Source: Lepeophtheirus salmonis
Lineage: Eukaryota > Arthropoda > Copepoda > Siphonostomatoida > Caligidae
Length of the DNA stretch: 64,000 nt
Assembly: GCF_016086655.4 (NCBI RefSeq)
Contig: NC_052137.2
Location: forward strand, 40,506,007-40,570,006
Direction of reading: 5' to 3'
A model generated the notes under the pieces. It searched no databases. It saw nothing but the letters and a program-made list of their open reading frames with translations, and was not told where the DNA came from. Both the position numbers and the translations under genes were made by a program. This document shows positions 1 through 13,205 of this stretch, one piece after another. Every line of letters starts with the position of its first letter. Within the stretch, counting starts at the first letter, position 1.

Positions 1-222
1 AATCCATAGCTGTATTTAAAAAATTTTAAAAATTCTCAACTACTTACAAAAATTAAAAATTAAATTTCTAATATCAAATATTAAATTTGATGTAAAAAAG
101 TTCATAGCTATTTACACAAAATTAAATTTCAAATATTAAATTTTATAGTCGAAAGGAAAGAATTCCTTAATTGGGGGAGGGGGCTACAGCCCCTTTATCC
201 CACTCCCTGCGGACGCCCTTGA
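1..222. repeat. Partial copy of the AT-rich CGGACGCCCTTG repeat
   Basis: AT-rich core units (AGTTCATAGCTATTTACACAAA), then the GC-rich AATTGGGGGAGGGGGCTACAG block, ending TGCGGACGCCCTTG at 222. This is the same arrangement as the element at 7743-8151 in reverse. The window edge truncates it. Confidence 0.65.
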
Positions 223-786
223 CATGTGATGACTGGTATAAATTTGAAACATACACATCCATAAATATTCATTATAATTTTAATTATGATTTCGCATATT
301 ATAATTACTCATCATAAAAGTTGAAGACGCTCATTTATTTCAAGATTACGTAACTTAACTAGTTCATGAAGTTACCACATGCCACAACGTAATATTCTTC
401 TTCCACCTCTGTATGTCGTTGGATATTTTTGAGGTAATTATTTTTGTGTTGGCTTTAATGTCTACATAGATACGTAAATACAAACATTAAAGCTTTGAAT
501 GTTTACACAATTATCTTAACAATGAATCATCCTTTTGTTGATTATGAATTAAATATAGTGAAAATATCATTTCTTTATTTTTGGGTGGCCTTCTCTACAT
601 CTTATAGAAGAAATAAATTATATAATTACTTACGTCCTTAATATATATATATATAGGTATATGATATGATAATTTCCAATTTGGATTGGAATATAAAAAA
701 AGGGCACAAATTTTGCACCAACTACGTGCATCTAATCTTTATCAAAAAAGACCACTATTAAATAAAACCATTGGTATTATATAAGG

Positions 787-973
787 CAAGGATCGGCAAC
801 CTATGGCACACGTGCAACTACTGGCACGAGTAGGCATATTCACTGGCACGAGAAAATTAGAACATACTCCAGTAGTTTGTATATTTTTTTTACAATTATT
901 GTTGGTAGTGGGACACTCATTGATTAGAAATGTTGAAGTTGACACTCCATGTCTCAAATGTTGCCTACCCCTG
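787..973. mobile_element. hAT-type MITE
   Basis: Imperfect terminal inverted repeats CAAGGATCGGCAACCTATGG and CATAGG-like CGGCAACC versus GTTGCCTACCCCTG, the usual CAGGGGTAGGCAACC ends of small hAT elements. An imperfect 8-bp target duplication ATATAAGG/ATATAGAG flanks it (6 of 8). 187 bp, non-coding. Confidence 0.7.
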
Positions 974-1179
974 ATATAGAGTATTGGCATTGACTATATA
1001 AATTGCATCATGATTGTAGGCGGCGCCATTTTAGGGCTTTAAAGTTGATATTTTGACTACATAAAGTGGACAAATTTCCAATGAACATTCATGAGACTTC
1101 ATCAAATGGCTTTAAGAGTACAAAAAGACTGGATTGAATACTTCTGAATACCAATGATATACACTAATATTCAGGCTTG

Positions 1180-1325
1180 CTGATCAGAGTTTTTTCTGAT
1201 CGGGGATCAATAGCGATATGGCGATATTATATCACTGATCGCAGTATCATAATCTGTCCTGATCTTTATATCGTAATATAAATAGCAAAAAAATTGCGAT
1301 CCGATCAAACAGATCCTGAGCAGGA
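1180..1325. repeat. GATC-rich repeat-like segment
   Basis: TGATCAGAG, CTGATCGGGGATCAATAGCG, ATATCACTGATCGCAG and GCGATCCGATCAAACAGATC: many TGATCG/CGATC words in 145 bp, unlike the flanks. No clear inverted ends. Confidence 0.4.
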
Positions 1326-1512
1326 CTAGACAGAGACTGAGAGACGACAACTTTGAGAAGCAGCTCCTGTTAATATCAAATAAAGAGCTAGAAGAGAAAT
1401 GATTATTGATAGACTATAGAGTTTAAGTCCTTTTATTTGTTGGTACCTTTTAAAAAATCTTCCACATTATGAACACCCTCAACAGTGTATCATTTTTACA
1501 AATATTGTAGTA

Positions 1513-1850
1513 AACGTGACCGGTAATTTCATTCCCCGTCTTTTTATTCCTAGTAATTTCATTCCCTGTAAAAATTCATCCCCGGACATTTCATTCCCAT
1601 CTTGAAGTAGGATATTTAATGATGTCATGCGGTTTATGTTTCTAAGCTACTTAGAAGTTTTTTTGAAGGGCTCAGGAGGAAAGACTGAGCAGTGAGCAGT
1701 CGGCACTAGAGATATGTGAGGACTAGAGATAGATGGGAGATGAAAATGAATGATATATAGTGTTTATGGATTAGAAATGTCATCATGATAAATCTTAATA
1801 GTGTTTAAGATTAGAATCCCGATCCGTGAATAGTTTACCCAACGGATTAA
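1513..1850. repeat. Partial copy of the ACCGGTAATTTCATTCC element
   Basis: ACCGGTAATTTCATTCCCCG, TTCATCCCCGGACATTTCAT, GCAGTCGGCACTAGAGAT and ATATATAGTGTTTATGGATTAG are shared in order with the fuller copy at 56121-56719. The right end is missing here. Confidence 0.75.
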
Positions 1851-3019
1851 TTGTGCAGTTTAGTACGACCTAAAGTATCTGTCATGAAAGAGAAGGGTTT
1901 GTCATTAGTCATTACACATAGTTTATATCTAAGTGAGGTATTTTTTTAAACATTGAATTATGACGTCACTGGTTGATATTAATAATTATTTAGCAAAGAA
2001 GGTTCTATGGAAAGACTTTTATGCTCGTGACATTAAACTTTTGAGGGCGCTATATCCTTAGTCTGATATATAATGAAATACTAAAGCTATGGAGAAAAGA
2101 ATTCTTAAAGAGTTACGACATTCTCCCTCTCATTTACGGTATTCATCGTGCAACTTGATACATAAAATCTTTTGTAGGCTATAAAAATATGAGTAATTTA
2201 TAGAATCACGAAGGATGTATTTAAAAAAATGAGGTTATGGCCGCCTACTGTGTAAGAAGGGATTTGTGACAAACTATATGTATATATCTTCCTTATTATA
2301 CTTGTGGCTATGTACGTATCCAATGTAAACTCATCTTCCAAAAGAGGAACTTTATATCTTGAGGAGTTTTTGAAGGTAGCAATGGATATATTATGTATAT
2401 GATTATTATTTCAATATTCGAAAAATGCTATGTACCAACATTTTCAATTTTTGTAAGATATTTCTTGAATGCCTCTGAGGATGGGGAATAAGAGGATTCC
2501 TTCCATTCCTTAAGATACTATTTCAGATAAAATATTTATTTTTATTGTTGTTGAAAAGATGTATGTGTGTAGATAGCAAGCTACATATAATCTTCTTGTT
2601 CGAATAATGACCGTAAAAATGTTTTACAACATTTTTATTTGAGACTGAAATTGTTAAATGAATGTTTGTCAAATCCATTTCGTAATCCTTAATCAATACA
2701 AGAATTCAATTTACTTGGACAAAAAAAAATCAACCTTGTGACTCATAAAACATTAACAATAGGTACATACCTATCTTTTATTTTTAATGTTATACATACC
2801 TGGTTATTATTGATGTGTTAAAAGATATCCTTGAAAATCTTGTCAGCATATAAATATTTATACTGTATAAATAATAACAGGGAGACAAGAATAGTTGCTA
2901 CACTTTTTTGCTATTGCTTGAATCTATTTAGTGATTAACATACAACATACTAGTCAGTATTTTTTGCAGGAATTGCATTTGAATGCAATCCGTCAATCCT
3001 AACTACACCTGCTGGGATT

Positions 3020-3260
3020 TGGTCTGAAACCCCTAAACTGGTCAAACAGTATAGTGATTTTTAGTGGTCCAAACTAATTTGCTTATTTAAAGAATTTCGG
3101 TCTCGACTGGTCCCAAACAAATAATCAGTCTCATTTAAAATTCGGCCAAAACCGATTCTATAGATGAATTAATCATGACGTCAGTTATGTTTCAAAATGG
3201 TGGACATTGATCCTACAATAACGTCATATGAAGGAAATTGTGTTGCATATATCATATTAT
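3020..3260 (+). repeat. Interspersed repeat (TCGGTC / GACGTCA family)
   Basis: Degenerate TTTCGGTCTCGACTGGTCCC text followed by CGTCAGTTATGTTTCAAAAT, GTGGACATTGATCC and ACAATAACGTCATATGAAGG. The latter is the reverse complement of 19535-19600. A third, weaker copy is at 5590-5830. Confidence 0.55.
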
Positions 3261-4723
3261 AGAATTTTATTAAATATTTTATGGTTATAACTTTTTGAGG
3301 TTTGAGAAAAAAAGCCTTTTACCACTGCCTGAGATCGTCTCAACATATATTTGCCCCTCTTTGAATGTTTGAACATAGATATAAGTTAGTTTTTGATTAG
3401 AGTTACAACTATCGATTTCGAGTCAAGAGTAAATTTAATAAAACACATGAATGTAATATTCTGTTTTCTCTCGTAACCCACGTGTAAAGTAATCACTACC
3501 CTATATAAGCATCTTTACAATAGGAATTTCGAAACATTTAAGTCGTCTGGACAATACGGATCACTTCAGTACGTTCCTAGGGACAAAACTGTTTTATTTT
3601 TTCACCCATTAAAATTTCCTGTGTAAGATTGGTTTTATAATCCCTTAGCTGTTATGAGCCGGATTGAGAACATTAGGGTCTATACTTGCTCCACGATCCG
3701 TAGGTTGGAGACCCCTGAACTTCAATAGCATATAATAAAGGCTAAAATTGATGGTTTTTTTTTTTTTTTTTTTTTGTAAAATGGACAAAGAAGAAATCCT
3801 AGGCATCAATTAGACATGAGAAAAATATAATTTATAACATGTTGAAACAACTAGAGATGAGATTAATCTATACGTAAATATTTCGAATCTTGATCATTCG
3901 AGTCCGATTTTTTTTTCGAGTTTGTTTGAGTAATACTCAAATCCAACACTAATATAAATCATGATTTCACTACTAGTTATATACTGAGTAGTAAAATCAA
4001 GTTTTAAAATAACTATCTACATAACAAGTTTAATTGTTTATCTAATTTCATACTCATACAATGATCATATACATTTATCTAAGTAAAACTTGCGACCATA
4101 TCACAATCATTAGCAAATTATGTATAACCAGCTAGGTTTACAATGATTATTTAATTTACAAAAAGTTATACATCTACATAATGATTTCTTCCGTTTGTTT
4201 TAATTAAACAATTTCCTCTGTAACTAAGTACGAAAAAGTATTTAGCTTTTTCGTTTCATCTGTGTACATAGATATACAGAAGAAGCCTTTGGTTGTGACA
4301 GAAATATCAAACTCCGCCTATGCTAAGTATTATTATTTATACATTTTTCAACTACAGCATTTTATTTAATAAATAATGTTCATATTATATATTATTTGAT
4401 CCTTAAAATGAAAGATCGTAGATCAAGTACCTATGACGTAGTGTATGTTGGCCATCTGTACAAAAATATACACATGAATGTTTTCAATATTCTTACTTCC
4501 TTTTTTTTATATAAGATGATAATTGACCCCTCAACAATAACCCTGTCTACCAATTATGTAAAGATTAACACCTGCAAAAAAAAAAAAAAACTAAAGCGGT
4601 CGTATTGACCATATGTTTCTCCTTCAATAATATCCCTCCATATTTTGAAAAATAAAAGTATATAAAATGTAAAACTACTATATAAAATAACAATAATGGA
4701 ATAGATAAGTGTATTATGTGGAC

Positions 4724-4868
4724 CAGTGGTTCTCAAATGTGTTACACGTATCACTGATGGTACGCGAGGCATGTATAGGTTAAACCTCTGCCATTATACA
4801 TTATGTTAGGCTATAATGATGGTAGGTGGCGAACATATAACCCCCTATACAAAGTTTGAGAACTAATG
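4724..4868. mobile_element. Small hAT-type MITE with target duplication
   Basis: 145 bp with ends CAGTGGTTCTCAAATG and AAAGTTTGAGAACTAATG, flanked by ATGTGGAC (4716-4723) and ATGTAGAC (4869-4876), an 8-bp duplication with one mismatch. The ends are those of the widespread CAGTGGTTCTCAA hAT family. Confidence 0.78.
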
Positions 4869-5299
4869 ATGTAGACGAAAAATAATTCATCTGAGAAAAA
4901 GCGTGCCAAGATATTTTATGAAAAAAATAGAACAAGGGGAACAAGATACAGGGTACTTCTGAATTCAGAATATTGTTAATATCAGCTGCTTGTTATAAGA
5001 TTTGTGGTGAGAAAATGGATTACTGCTATAAAGAGGATAATCTTCCACATTTAAAATAGCATTATTGCAGTGAAAATATTATTTATTCATATATACTAAT
5101 TTGATTATGCAATTCTTAAACAATTTACACCAAAAGTAGGCGATAATTTTTCTTTTAGAGGAATATGTTAACACTAGAACGACCAAATAAATAATGAACA
5201 AAAAAAACAAATAAAAACGCACACGCAAACAACTGTTTTTCCTTTTCTAATTTCTACACTTAGTTTTTTCATAACAAAAATGTCAACTCTACTTATAAG

Positions 5300-5470
5300 T
5301 TAAACCTGTGCTGTAGTATATTCAGTTTGGTTATAATTATGGTAGATGATGAACTTGATATTTTCTCTAGTAGATCATACGATAAAAAGTTTGAGAACTA
5401 CTGATGTAGACGGGAAAAAAAAATAGTTCATTTATTCATTTGAGAAAAAGCATGTTCAGATTTGTTATAC
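5300..5470 (+). repeat. Second copy of the hAT MITE end plus its flank
   Basis: TTAAACCTGTGCTGTA to TTTGAGAACTACTG repeats the right part of the MITE at 4724-4868. The flank that follows (ATGTAGACG, then TTCATTTGAGAAAAAGC) also matches the flank of that first copy, so a segment of about 160 bp was duplicated in tandem after the insertion. Confidence 0.65.
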
Positions 5471-5589
5471 TTTTGATGACCTCATGACATGGAAAACTTT
5501 CATAAATGAGGAAAACAAAGGAAGAAAATATTATCGTCGTTTTTATGTATTTTTTTTTTATATCCCAATTTGGCTAAATATAGTTATTT

Positions 5590-5830
5590 AAAAAGTTTTG
5601 AGACTCGGCCCGAAACTTCTGCTTTTCTAGTTCGGCTTTAAGTGCTTTTTATAAACGGATATTTCGGTCAAAGCGCCGGTTTCAGTCCGTGTGCCGATTT
5701 TCTTCCTAATTTTACAAGTTATACACATTTTAAACCCTTTAAACGGCATATGACGTCATTGTACCGCTGTTTATAATACATGATATCATCAACAAACCAA
5801 GTTTTATATGATACCGATTAATAATGATCT
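5590..5830. repeat. Diverged copy of the TCGGTC / GACGTCA repeat
   Basis: GAGACTCGGCCCGAAAC, ATTTCGGTCAAAG, GCATATGACGTCATTG. Weak resemblance only. Confidence 0.4.
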
Positions 5831-7742
5831 ATGTATGTGTCCCATCCTATCCAAACTTTGGTTATCTAGCCTGGCAACCAACACTAATATACAAATTTAT
5901 AAACCTATATAAATATTTATCACCTATACAAATTAATATTAAGAAGGAAATATTGCTCCATTTTCAATTGAATTAACAGATTTCTTACATAATTAATATT
6001 TTTAATTACATATTCTTCAACGGTACTCGACATGGTACTCCAGACTACATAAATACACATGACCTGAAGGTAATTGCGGTAGTTATCTTCTTTTTTCGTG
6101 CTAGGGATTATTAAGTATAATAATAATTAAAAATGGTCGTTTTTTATACTTTTGGATTAGCTGAGAGTCATTATGAAATCATTTTACAACATGTATGTAT
6201 TTCCTTATCTTTTCAGTTGGCTTAAGAAGTGAACGTTCTTTTTTTTTTATATATATTTTTTTTTTTTGTTAAGTTCTCCAAAAAAGTAACAAATAAGTAA
6301 AGGCGGCATTGGAAGTTGTATATACAAGCATAAGAAAACACTGTTCTTAAAAATAGGTACTTAATGTTGTTATATGTGATAAGGCAATTACAAGTAACCT
6401 AATTTATAATTGACATTTTTGAAAACAAAAAAAAACACTTTTTTCTATACATTTTGGATTAAAATAAGCGGAGACCAAGTACGTTTGCTACCTGTCCTAG
6501 GGACTGGTCCTTAAGACTGTCGTTCTTTTGGACTGTCAATACTACAACGGATTAAAAAAGAAGCAATAAAGTCGAGTAACGACATTAAGAACCCAACTTT
6601 ATAAGTTTTAGAACATATATAATTTAAATTGGTATACGTTAGATCAACTTGAGGGACCTTTAGAAGAGGGTGAATACTGTGGGGTTCTCCTCCACTAGTG
6701 AAGCTTCTTCAAACTTCTTCTTTCTCATGTAGTCTAAGACATTTTGGACCACCAATTCACAGCAGCCATCCAAATAATGACTGGTTGTGTCAAAATTAAG
6801 AGTCGATGACCGTGAAACACACTTTTTGGGGGTGGCAACTCCTATCTGAAACGCCCTGGAATCCCTTCCAACTTATTCTATATATTACGAGCCTGCCCCA
6901 TATTTCAAATATTCAATTTTATGAAAATATACATATATATATCAAAAGTCCACAGCTGATCTCAAAAAATTCAATTTTTTAATTTCAAATATTAGATTTT
7001 CTAGTAAAAAGGAAAAATTCCTAGCCTTAGTCAACCCTTTTTGACCCCATGTATTAACATTTACCAACGTGACTGAACTGGACCGGACTACAGTCTTCAG
7101 TTCTAAATAGCGACCAACACAACACTAGGTAAAATTATATTTTGGTAGGAGCAATTTTTTTGAAGTCCATTTTTCATGATTTTCGTTGTAACTTAAACAA
7201 CATGAATTATTCATTACTGTGGTATTATTTGATATAATTTTATCAGGATTCAAAACATGCTTATTAAGGAGAAATTTGAGGTACCACTGGCAGCTGTCTT
7301 ATGTCTTCCATACTACATTAATATACATAGATAAATAACAACATGTTGTTATTGACATATTTTTTAACCCAACAAAAATTCACCCAGTTACAGTCCAGCA
7401 TAAATAACTCAAATGTTACAATGATCAAAATGACTATAACTATTTATTAAATTTATATTTTTTAAGCCACTTCCATTCTTCTACATTTGTGGGTTGTCAA
7501 CATAAAAACAATCAAGATAAGCACAAAATTACAATTCACATTTTTAGTTCATACAACATAAAAAAAAAAACAGCACAATATTTCATTTTAAATTCAAATT
7601 TGTGGGATAAGTTATAATACCCAAGGTTTTTAGCTCTTGTGTAGAGCTTTTCTTTGATTTAAGATACATTTCTTGGCCCCAAGATAACATTTTTAAATAT
7701 AAATTTCTTGATCTTATATAGTGACGATCCATTTTGACGGGT

Positions 7743-8151
7743 CAGGGGCGTCTGCAGGTGGTGGGATTGAGCGGCTGTAGCCCTTCTCCCAAATTAAGGA
7801 ATCTTTGCTTTTTACTAAAAAAAATTATATTAGTAGATTTTCTTTTTTCAAACTGTTTAATTTTTGAAATCGTTTTCCAACAAATTCATTTTTTTGTGAA
7901 TAGCTGTAAAATTTTTGAAAAAAAAATTCCAAAAATGTAATATTTGTTATTTAATTTTCAAACTTTTTTTCCAAAAAAATTAATTTTTTGTGTACAGCCG
8001 TGGATTTTTGAAGTTTTTTTTTTCACAAAGATTTAATTTCTTATGAACTCTGGATTTCTGAAATTTTTTTCAAAAAAAAATAGTTTTTGGATTTTTTTAT
8101 TTTGTTCAAAATCCAAGTTCCGTCCTAAAAATAATCTTGTGGACGCCCCTG
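7743..8151. mobile_element. AT-rich MITE with CAGGGGCGTC terminal repeats
   Basis: Ends CAGGGGCGTCTGCAGG and CTTGTGGACGCCCCTG are imperfect inverted repeats. Between them is a GC-rich stretch (GCGGCTGTAGCCCTTC) and then an internally repetitive core of about 40-50-bp units, TTTTTGTGAATAGCTGT...TTTGAAATTTTT. Related partial copies lie near 1-222, 6930-7050, 47990-48360, 50770-51330 and 62110-62255. The superfamily is uncertain (hAT-like ends, no clear target duplication). Confidence 0.7.
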
Positions 8152-10079
8152 CTGCTTTACGTACAATTTCCTACAGACTCCTAGAGCTCATGACAACAAT
8201 TTATTAATAGAAATTGAGAATAGTTTGTTTAAGAATAAAAAAATTGAGAAAAAACATTCTAGCTTGCTTTTGTATTGACGGATCATATATGCAACATGTA
8301 CAATATCGATGGTATGAATTTGAAACATTCTACAAATATAAAAGTATGTAACTTCTGCAAAAATATAAGGATCATAGCTTATAGCTTGATTGTTAACGGT
8401 TTCTTATAAGTTGGAGAAGAATTATTGCTGTTATTAAATAACGAACAGTAGTCACCTGGCGTTGTATTAAGATGTTATAGAATACCGTTAGTGTAGTAGT
8501 AACCTTCTTTACACTTAAGGTTATAAATCAGTGAATTAATATAGAAATCAAAACGAAATAACATCTTTATTTATCTTCATGGATGGAATTAGTTTTTAAA
8601 TAATTAATTTTTTTCCCCAATTATTGTTAAGTTAATTTTACTTATATACGTGATACCCATTACATTAAAAATACCTATCACAAAAGGATATTAGACAGTT
8701 GTCATTAATCCTAAAATATGGTTAAAAAAGTATCAAATCTTGATTTATATTAAATTGAAAATAAGCATATAGGTGTATATATATATAAAAAAATAACGGA
8801 CTATAATCATTAAGACTTTTACGAAAAGAACATTTTTTATTTACTTATTTCATCTGTTAGAAAGTTAAAATTATGTTAACCTATGATTAATTATCCCAAC
8901 AAACATTTTGTTGGCATATAACAAATTATGTACTATAACATATTATGTAATGTGATAATATTGTGATTAAAAATATAAAAACCAAATAAAGAACATGTGC
9001 AAGAAAATACAAACATAATCAATCAATTAATAAAGAAATCCTTTCGCATTTGATCAAAATAATAGTGAGGAAATACGTAAATAGCTATATTGAAATCAAA
9101 TTAAATAAAAATGTATGAGAAATTGAATTGTGTTGATCAAGGTTGTGCCCTTAGCGATTCTAGCGGTTCTGATTCTTGAACTGCTAGAACCGGAAAGGAC
9201 AAAGTCTAACCGAGATCGGAACCGAGACTGCAATATTTCTTTGGTTGCGATCATTTTTGTAGTAACGGTTCTTAATACGGTTAGAGGCAACTATTGAAGG
9301 GCCCTCATAATGAAATTAACAAACAATCAATTGTTTCAATTCACGACAAATAAATTAAATATTCCCTTTTAAAATAAGAATAACATGAATGGGAATCATA
9401 CCTGCTTTGTTACGACTACTTATAATAAAATGTACATTTTTCCCCCGTTTGGCAAAATGTTCTAAACCCATTAAAATGAATAATTTCGAATCAGGTCTAC
9501 TGAAATAAATTCAATATATACTGAAGATTGAATGGAAAATATTGAGACTTTAATATGTCAAGTTGACAAATTAGATTAGGCCTGGAATACGAAACAGAAG
9601 GGATTCCATAAGCTTAAGGGAATCTGATCAATGTGAATCCATGATCATGATGACTTCAATAGGGATAAACGAAAGGTATTGATGGATTGTATTGACGATA
9701 CAATTTTCCCACAGGATCAGTCCATTCACGGATCCATAGACCTTAGTAATGATACTTGTTCAATATCCTTATAGATATTAATTAGTAATTATTATTTATA
9801 TGTATTCAAAATGGCTTAGAATTTATTATCACTAGGCTTGCTTGATGTTTCAAACGCGAGTTTTTTGAAATTATGATGACAGGTTTGAGAAAAACAAAAA
9901 TGTTATACAGATTACCAACTGGTTATGATTTTGAGTATTCTAACTCTAAGCTCGCTGAAATTCTCTCTTATTTCCATATTAAGATGAGATATCACGTGTG
10001 CCATAAATAAGATAGAAATTGAAAACAAATATCTCTTGTAAAATCCGTTTAGTGCTTCCACTGAAAGTCATTATTATAA

Positions 10080-10735
10080 ATTCAACCTCATAATTTTTCC
10101 ATCGGCCAAAGTGAAAAAACAAAGACATAAAACGGCTAAAATCCCATATCGAAGCTGAAGAAGTTTAGGGATTCTTTTTGAGTTGAGAAAATAGAGATTG
10201 TCACGTTTATGATAGAGCGATGATAAAGTGGTGTTGTTATGGAAGTCAATGCCTAAAAATAAATCCACTTTTGCCAAATTCATTATTCGCATCCACGAAA
10301 TAGTCTTTCCGGGGATATGTCTAATGTATTCCAGTAATGTAGGAGCCTTTGAACAAGGTAGTAACAGAAGTCTCTACAACTATTTCAATACCTTGTCATG
10401 TATATTTTAGGTTTAGTTTTTGAAGAATTCCCTTGGAAATGTGACACGGTCCTCTCTGGAGTCATTCGATCTTTCGCAATCAATCATGAGTTTAAGTTAA
10501 TATCCAGGATTGTTCAAGTTTCTAAGCCTGCTGGCCGCTTAACCTCACACAATTCCATAGTCCAAGCTTTTCATCTCTAGTTAAACTGTTCGGCATTAAT
10601 GGAAAAGATGTATCTCCTTAAGGAGCCAAAATTCTAACGACTGAATCCATCAAGGAAATAAATTATACCTACTATAAAACTGGTCCAGTCCAAGGGAATT
10701 ATTATGCATGCTTGGCCCTATCTTTTCAGGTCTTT
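10080..10735 (+). repeat. Left arm of large fold-back element
   Basis: Matches the reverse complement of about 11315-11840 in a series of blocks: TCCCTAAACTTCTTCAG, CCTTTGAACAAGGTAG, AATTCCCTTGG, AGGATTGTTCAAGT, CACACAATTCCATAGTCCAA and ACTGGTCCAGTC. About 80 bp near 10240-10320 is unique to this arm. Confidence 0.8.
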
Positions 10736-11314
10736 TTATCGATACATTATATTCATTAATTTGATTCAATTTAGTAATAGTCATTTATTTAAATAGATGG
10801 GATCTATAATAGCAAAGCTGTGAAACTTGCACATCGGAAAGCATCACCGAAATTACACTGGAAAAGAATTGATAGTAATAGATTAAAAACTACATTCCTT
10901 ATAATAAGCATGTCATCACATACATATTCAATATTCTACATAAATGTACACTATAAAATTCAATTATGGATCCCTTACACTACCATATGAAGAATTAACG
11001 TCTTCTGTTTCTTGTTCTTTGCTAGCATATAGCTCTTCTCTCAGACCGCACGAACAATCCTAGAAAGATTTTATGTTCCCAGTGGTAGAACAAACACGAA
11101 TTTCAGAGGCTTTAAGTTTCTTAAGATATTAAGGATCAAATAAGTCATCCAAATCGGTATTTTTAATGTCATTTAAATGGTCGTCAGGAAGACTCCAAAC
11201 ATTTGCAATAGGTTGCGGCTTTATGGAAGTTATTAACCTTTTCAATTTATCTACTTAAAATAAATTACTATTAATGAATTCAATCAAGGTAGTGAATGTA
11301 ATCTATGTATATAA

Positions 11315-11840
11315 GGACCTTGGAAGATGGGGCAGGCATGAATAATAATTCACTTTGACTGGACCAGTTCGGTAGTAGCTATCATTTATCTTCTTACTAA
11401 CTTCAGTCGTAAGAATTTCGGTTCCTAGAGGACATACATATCTTTCATTAATGCCGCATAGTTTAACTGTAGATGAAGCGCTTGGATTATGGAATTGTGT
11501 GAGGTAGAAATGGCCAGGAGGCTTAGAGATTTGACTTGAACAATCCTGGACAGTAATTCAAACTCATAACTAATTGCAAAACGTTGAATGACTCCAAAGA
11601 AAGCCACGTCGAATTCCCAAGGGAGTTCCTCAAGAATTAAACCTAAAAAATTAAAAATATATATGGCAATGAATTGAAGCAGTTGTAGAGACTTGAGTTA
11701 ATACATGGTCAAAGGTTTCTATATCCCTCTTTATCTCAATCCTGTCATCCTCCATTTTCTTAACTTACAAAGAACCCCTAAACTTCCTTCAGATTTGAAA
11801 CGGGATTGTAGCTGTTTAATAATGGTCATTTATTTATTTC
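11315..11840 (-). repeat. Right arm of large fold-back element
   Basis: Partner of 10080-10735, separated by a 580-bp spacer that shows no gene. GACTGGACCAGTTCGG begins the match and AAACGGGATTGTAGCTG ends it. Both arms contain open-frame pieces sharing AI(N/S)(H/Y)EF(K/E)L(I/L)SRIVQV, so the arm may derive from a coding sequence I cannot name. Confidence 0.8.
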
Positions 11841-12899
11841 AGGAGTTGAAATTTAGTCTTATTTTGTCAAATTACTATAACATACGTAATTATTAAATAT
11901 AAATAATATCACTGAATAATATTTCCCTCTGTTATTATGTAAATTTGTGTGAGTTCAATAGTTATTTGATGAAGTTAGATTTCCAGTTTTATGTGATAGT
12001 ATATATGATTATTTATATGATCAATTATATTTTGCTATGCAAAAAATAAGATGAAAATAATACCTGTAGTATTCTACTATATATAAATTTGAACACCTCC
12101 TTATCGTTAAAAATCGTTGGTTGGATGCCTTCATTCGAAGCGTAAAGTAACGAAGTTTCCAACTACAAATGTAAAAAGTTCATAGGTTAGAAAAAGTCAT
12201 GGGTTTTAAGTATTTTAGTATATTTTTTCGGTTATATTTAGTACACGGAATGAAGCTGGCCAAAAAAGACGGGGAAAAAGTTAGTGTACATTGTATAAAA
12301 GTTATGGGAAGTTTATAAATAATAAAACTACTGTAAATGGCAATATGATGAAAAAAGTGTCAGAGGTCAAATCATGCGTAGTTTACTTAAAGGATGACCA
12401 ATTTTATATTTAAAAAAAAAAAAATGAATATCTACTCTGGGTTTGTTTATATTTAAGGGGTCAAATATAATTGGTTTTACAAACAGTATCCACAAAAAAG
12501 ATAATATTTGACTTCCCGGTAAACATATTTTCAGAAATAAGTTATTTTATGCAGTTCACATATATGAAATCTAATATTTGTTAACCCACTACTTATGGAG
12601 GGGATTTTTGTAGAGAGAAAAATATTATTTAGCGATTGAAAAAGGAAAAATTGGTGCGTTTCCCCAGGTATTTGTTTCATTCTTTATCACCCTCTGAATT
12701 AAGAATTATCTTATTCCTCCACTAAACCTATTTTAAATATAAAAGATTCTCTTTTTTAATTTATTTTCCCCAACCCCCGCCCCCAAAATAAATATTAATC
12801 ATTTAACTGACATCTGATGTTAACAAGGATCTTAATTCAGTAATACCACAAGTAGTTATGTTAATCGTGTTTATTTTTTTGGCTGTCCCGTTGTTTGGA

Positions 12900-13205
12900 A
12901 TTGGTAATTTCAGGAATGAATTTTCTTTTCCTCAGGTGTCGTCAGTAACTCCTGAGTAGTCAGCTTCCCCTCCTACTGCATTCAATTATATTCAAAACCT
13001 GATTGAACATTCGTGTGTGCTCATAAAAGACGGAGAGTAGCCTTGAGGGTTTGTTGTGGGATTATAATTGTAAGTCGCTGTTGGACTCATAGTAGAAATG
13101 AGGATCGAGATCAAAGTAATTCCTATAAATGTCTTTCTCTATTTCCTCCTCTTCCCTTGTCACAGCTAATTGCAGCTGATGATATGAAACGTCATGAAAG
13201 CTAAG
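12900..13205 (-). repeat. Interspersed repeat, copy of 17700-18010
   Basis: ATTTTCTTTTCCTCAGGTGT, ACATTCGTGTGTGCTCATAA, GATTATAATTGTAAGTCGCT and GTAGAAATGAGGATCGAGAT are in the same order as in 17700-18010. The small open frames inside are fortuitous. Confidence 0.65.

Noticed and set aside
13172..13200. Hammerhead-ribozyme-like string CTGATGATATGAAACGTC
   Set aside because: The core words are present but there is no room for stem II and no pairing stems on either side.
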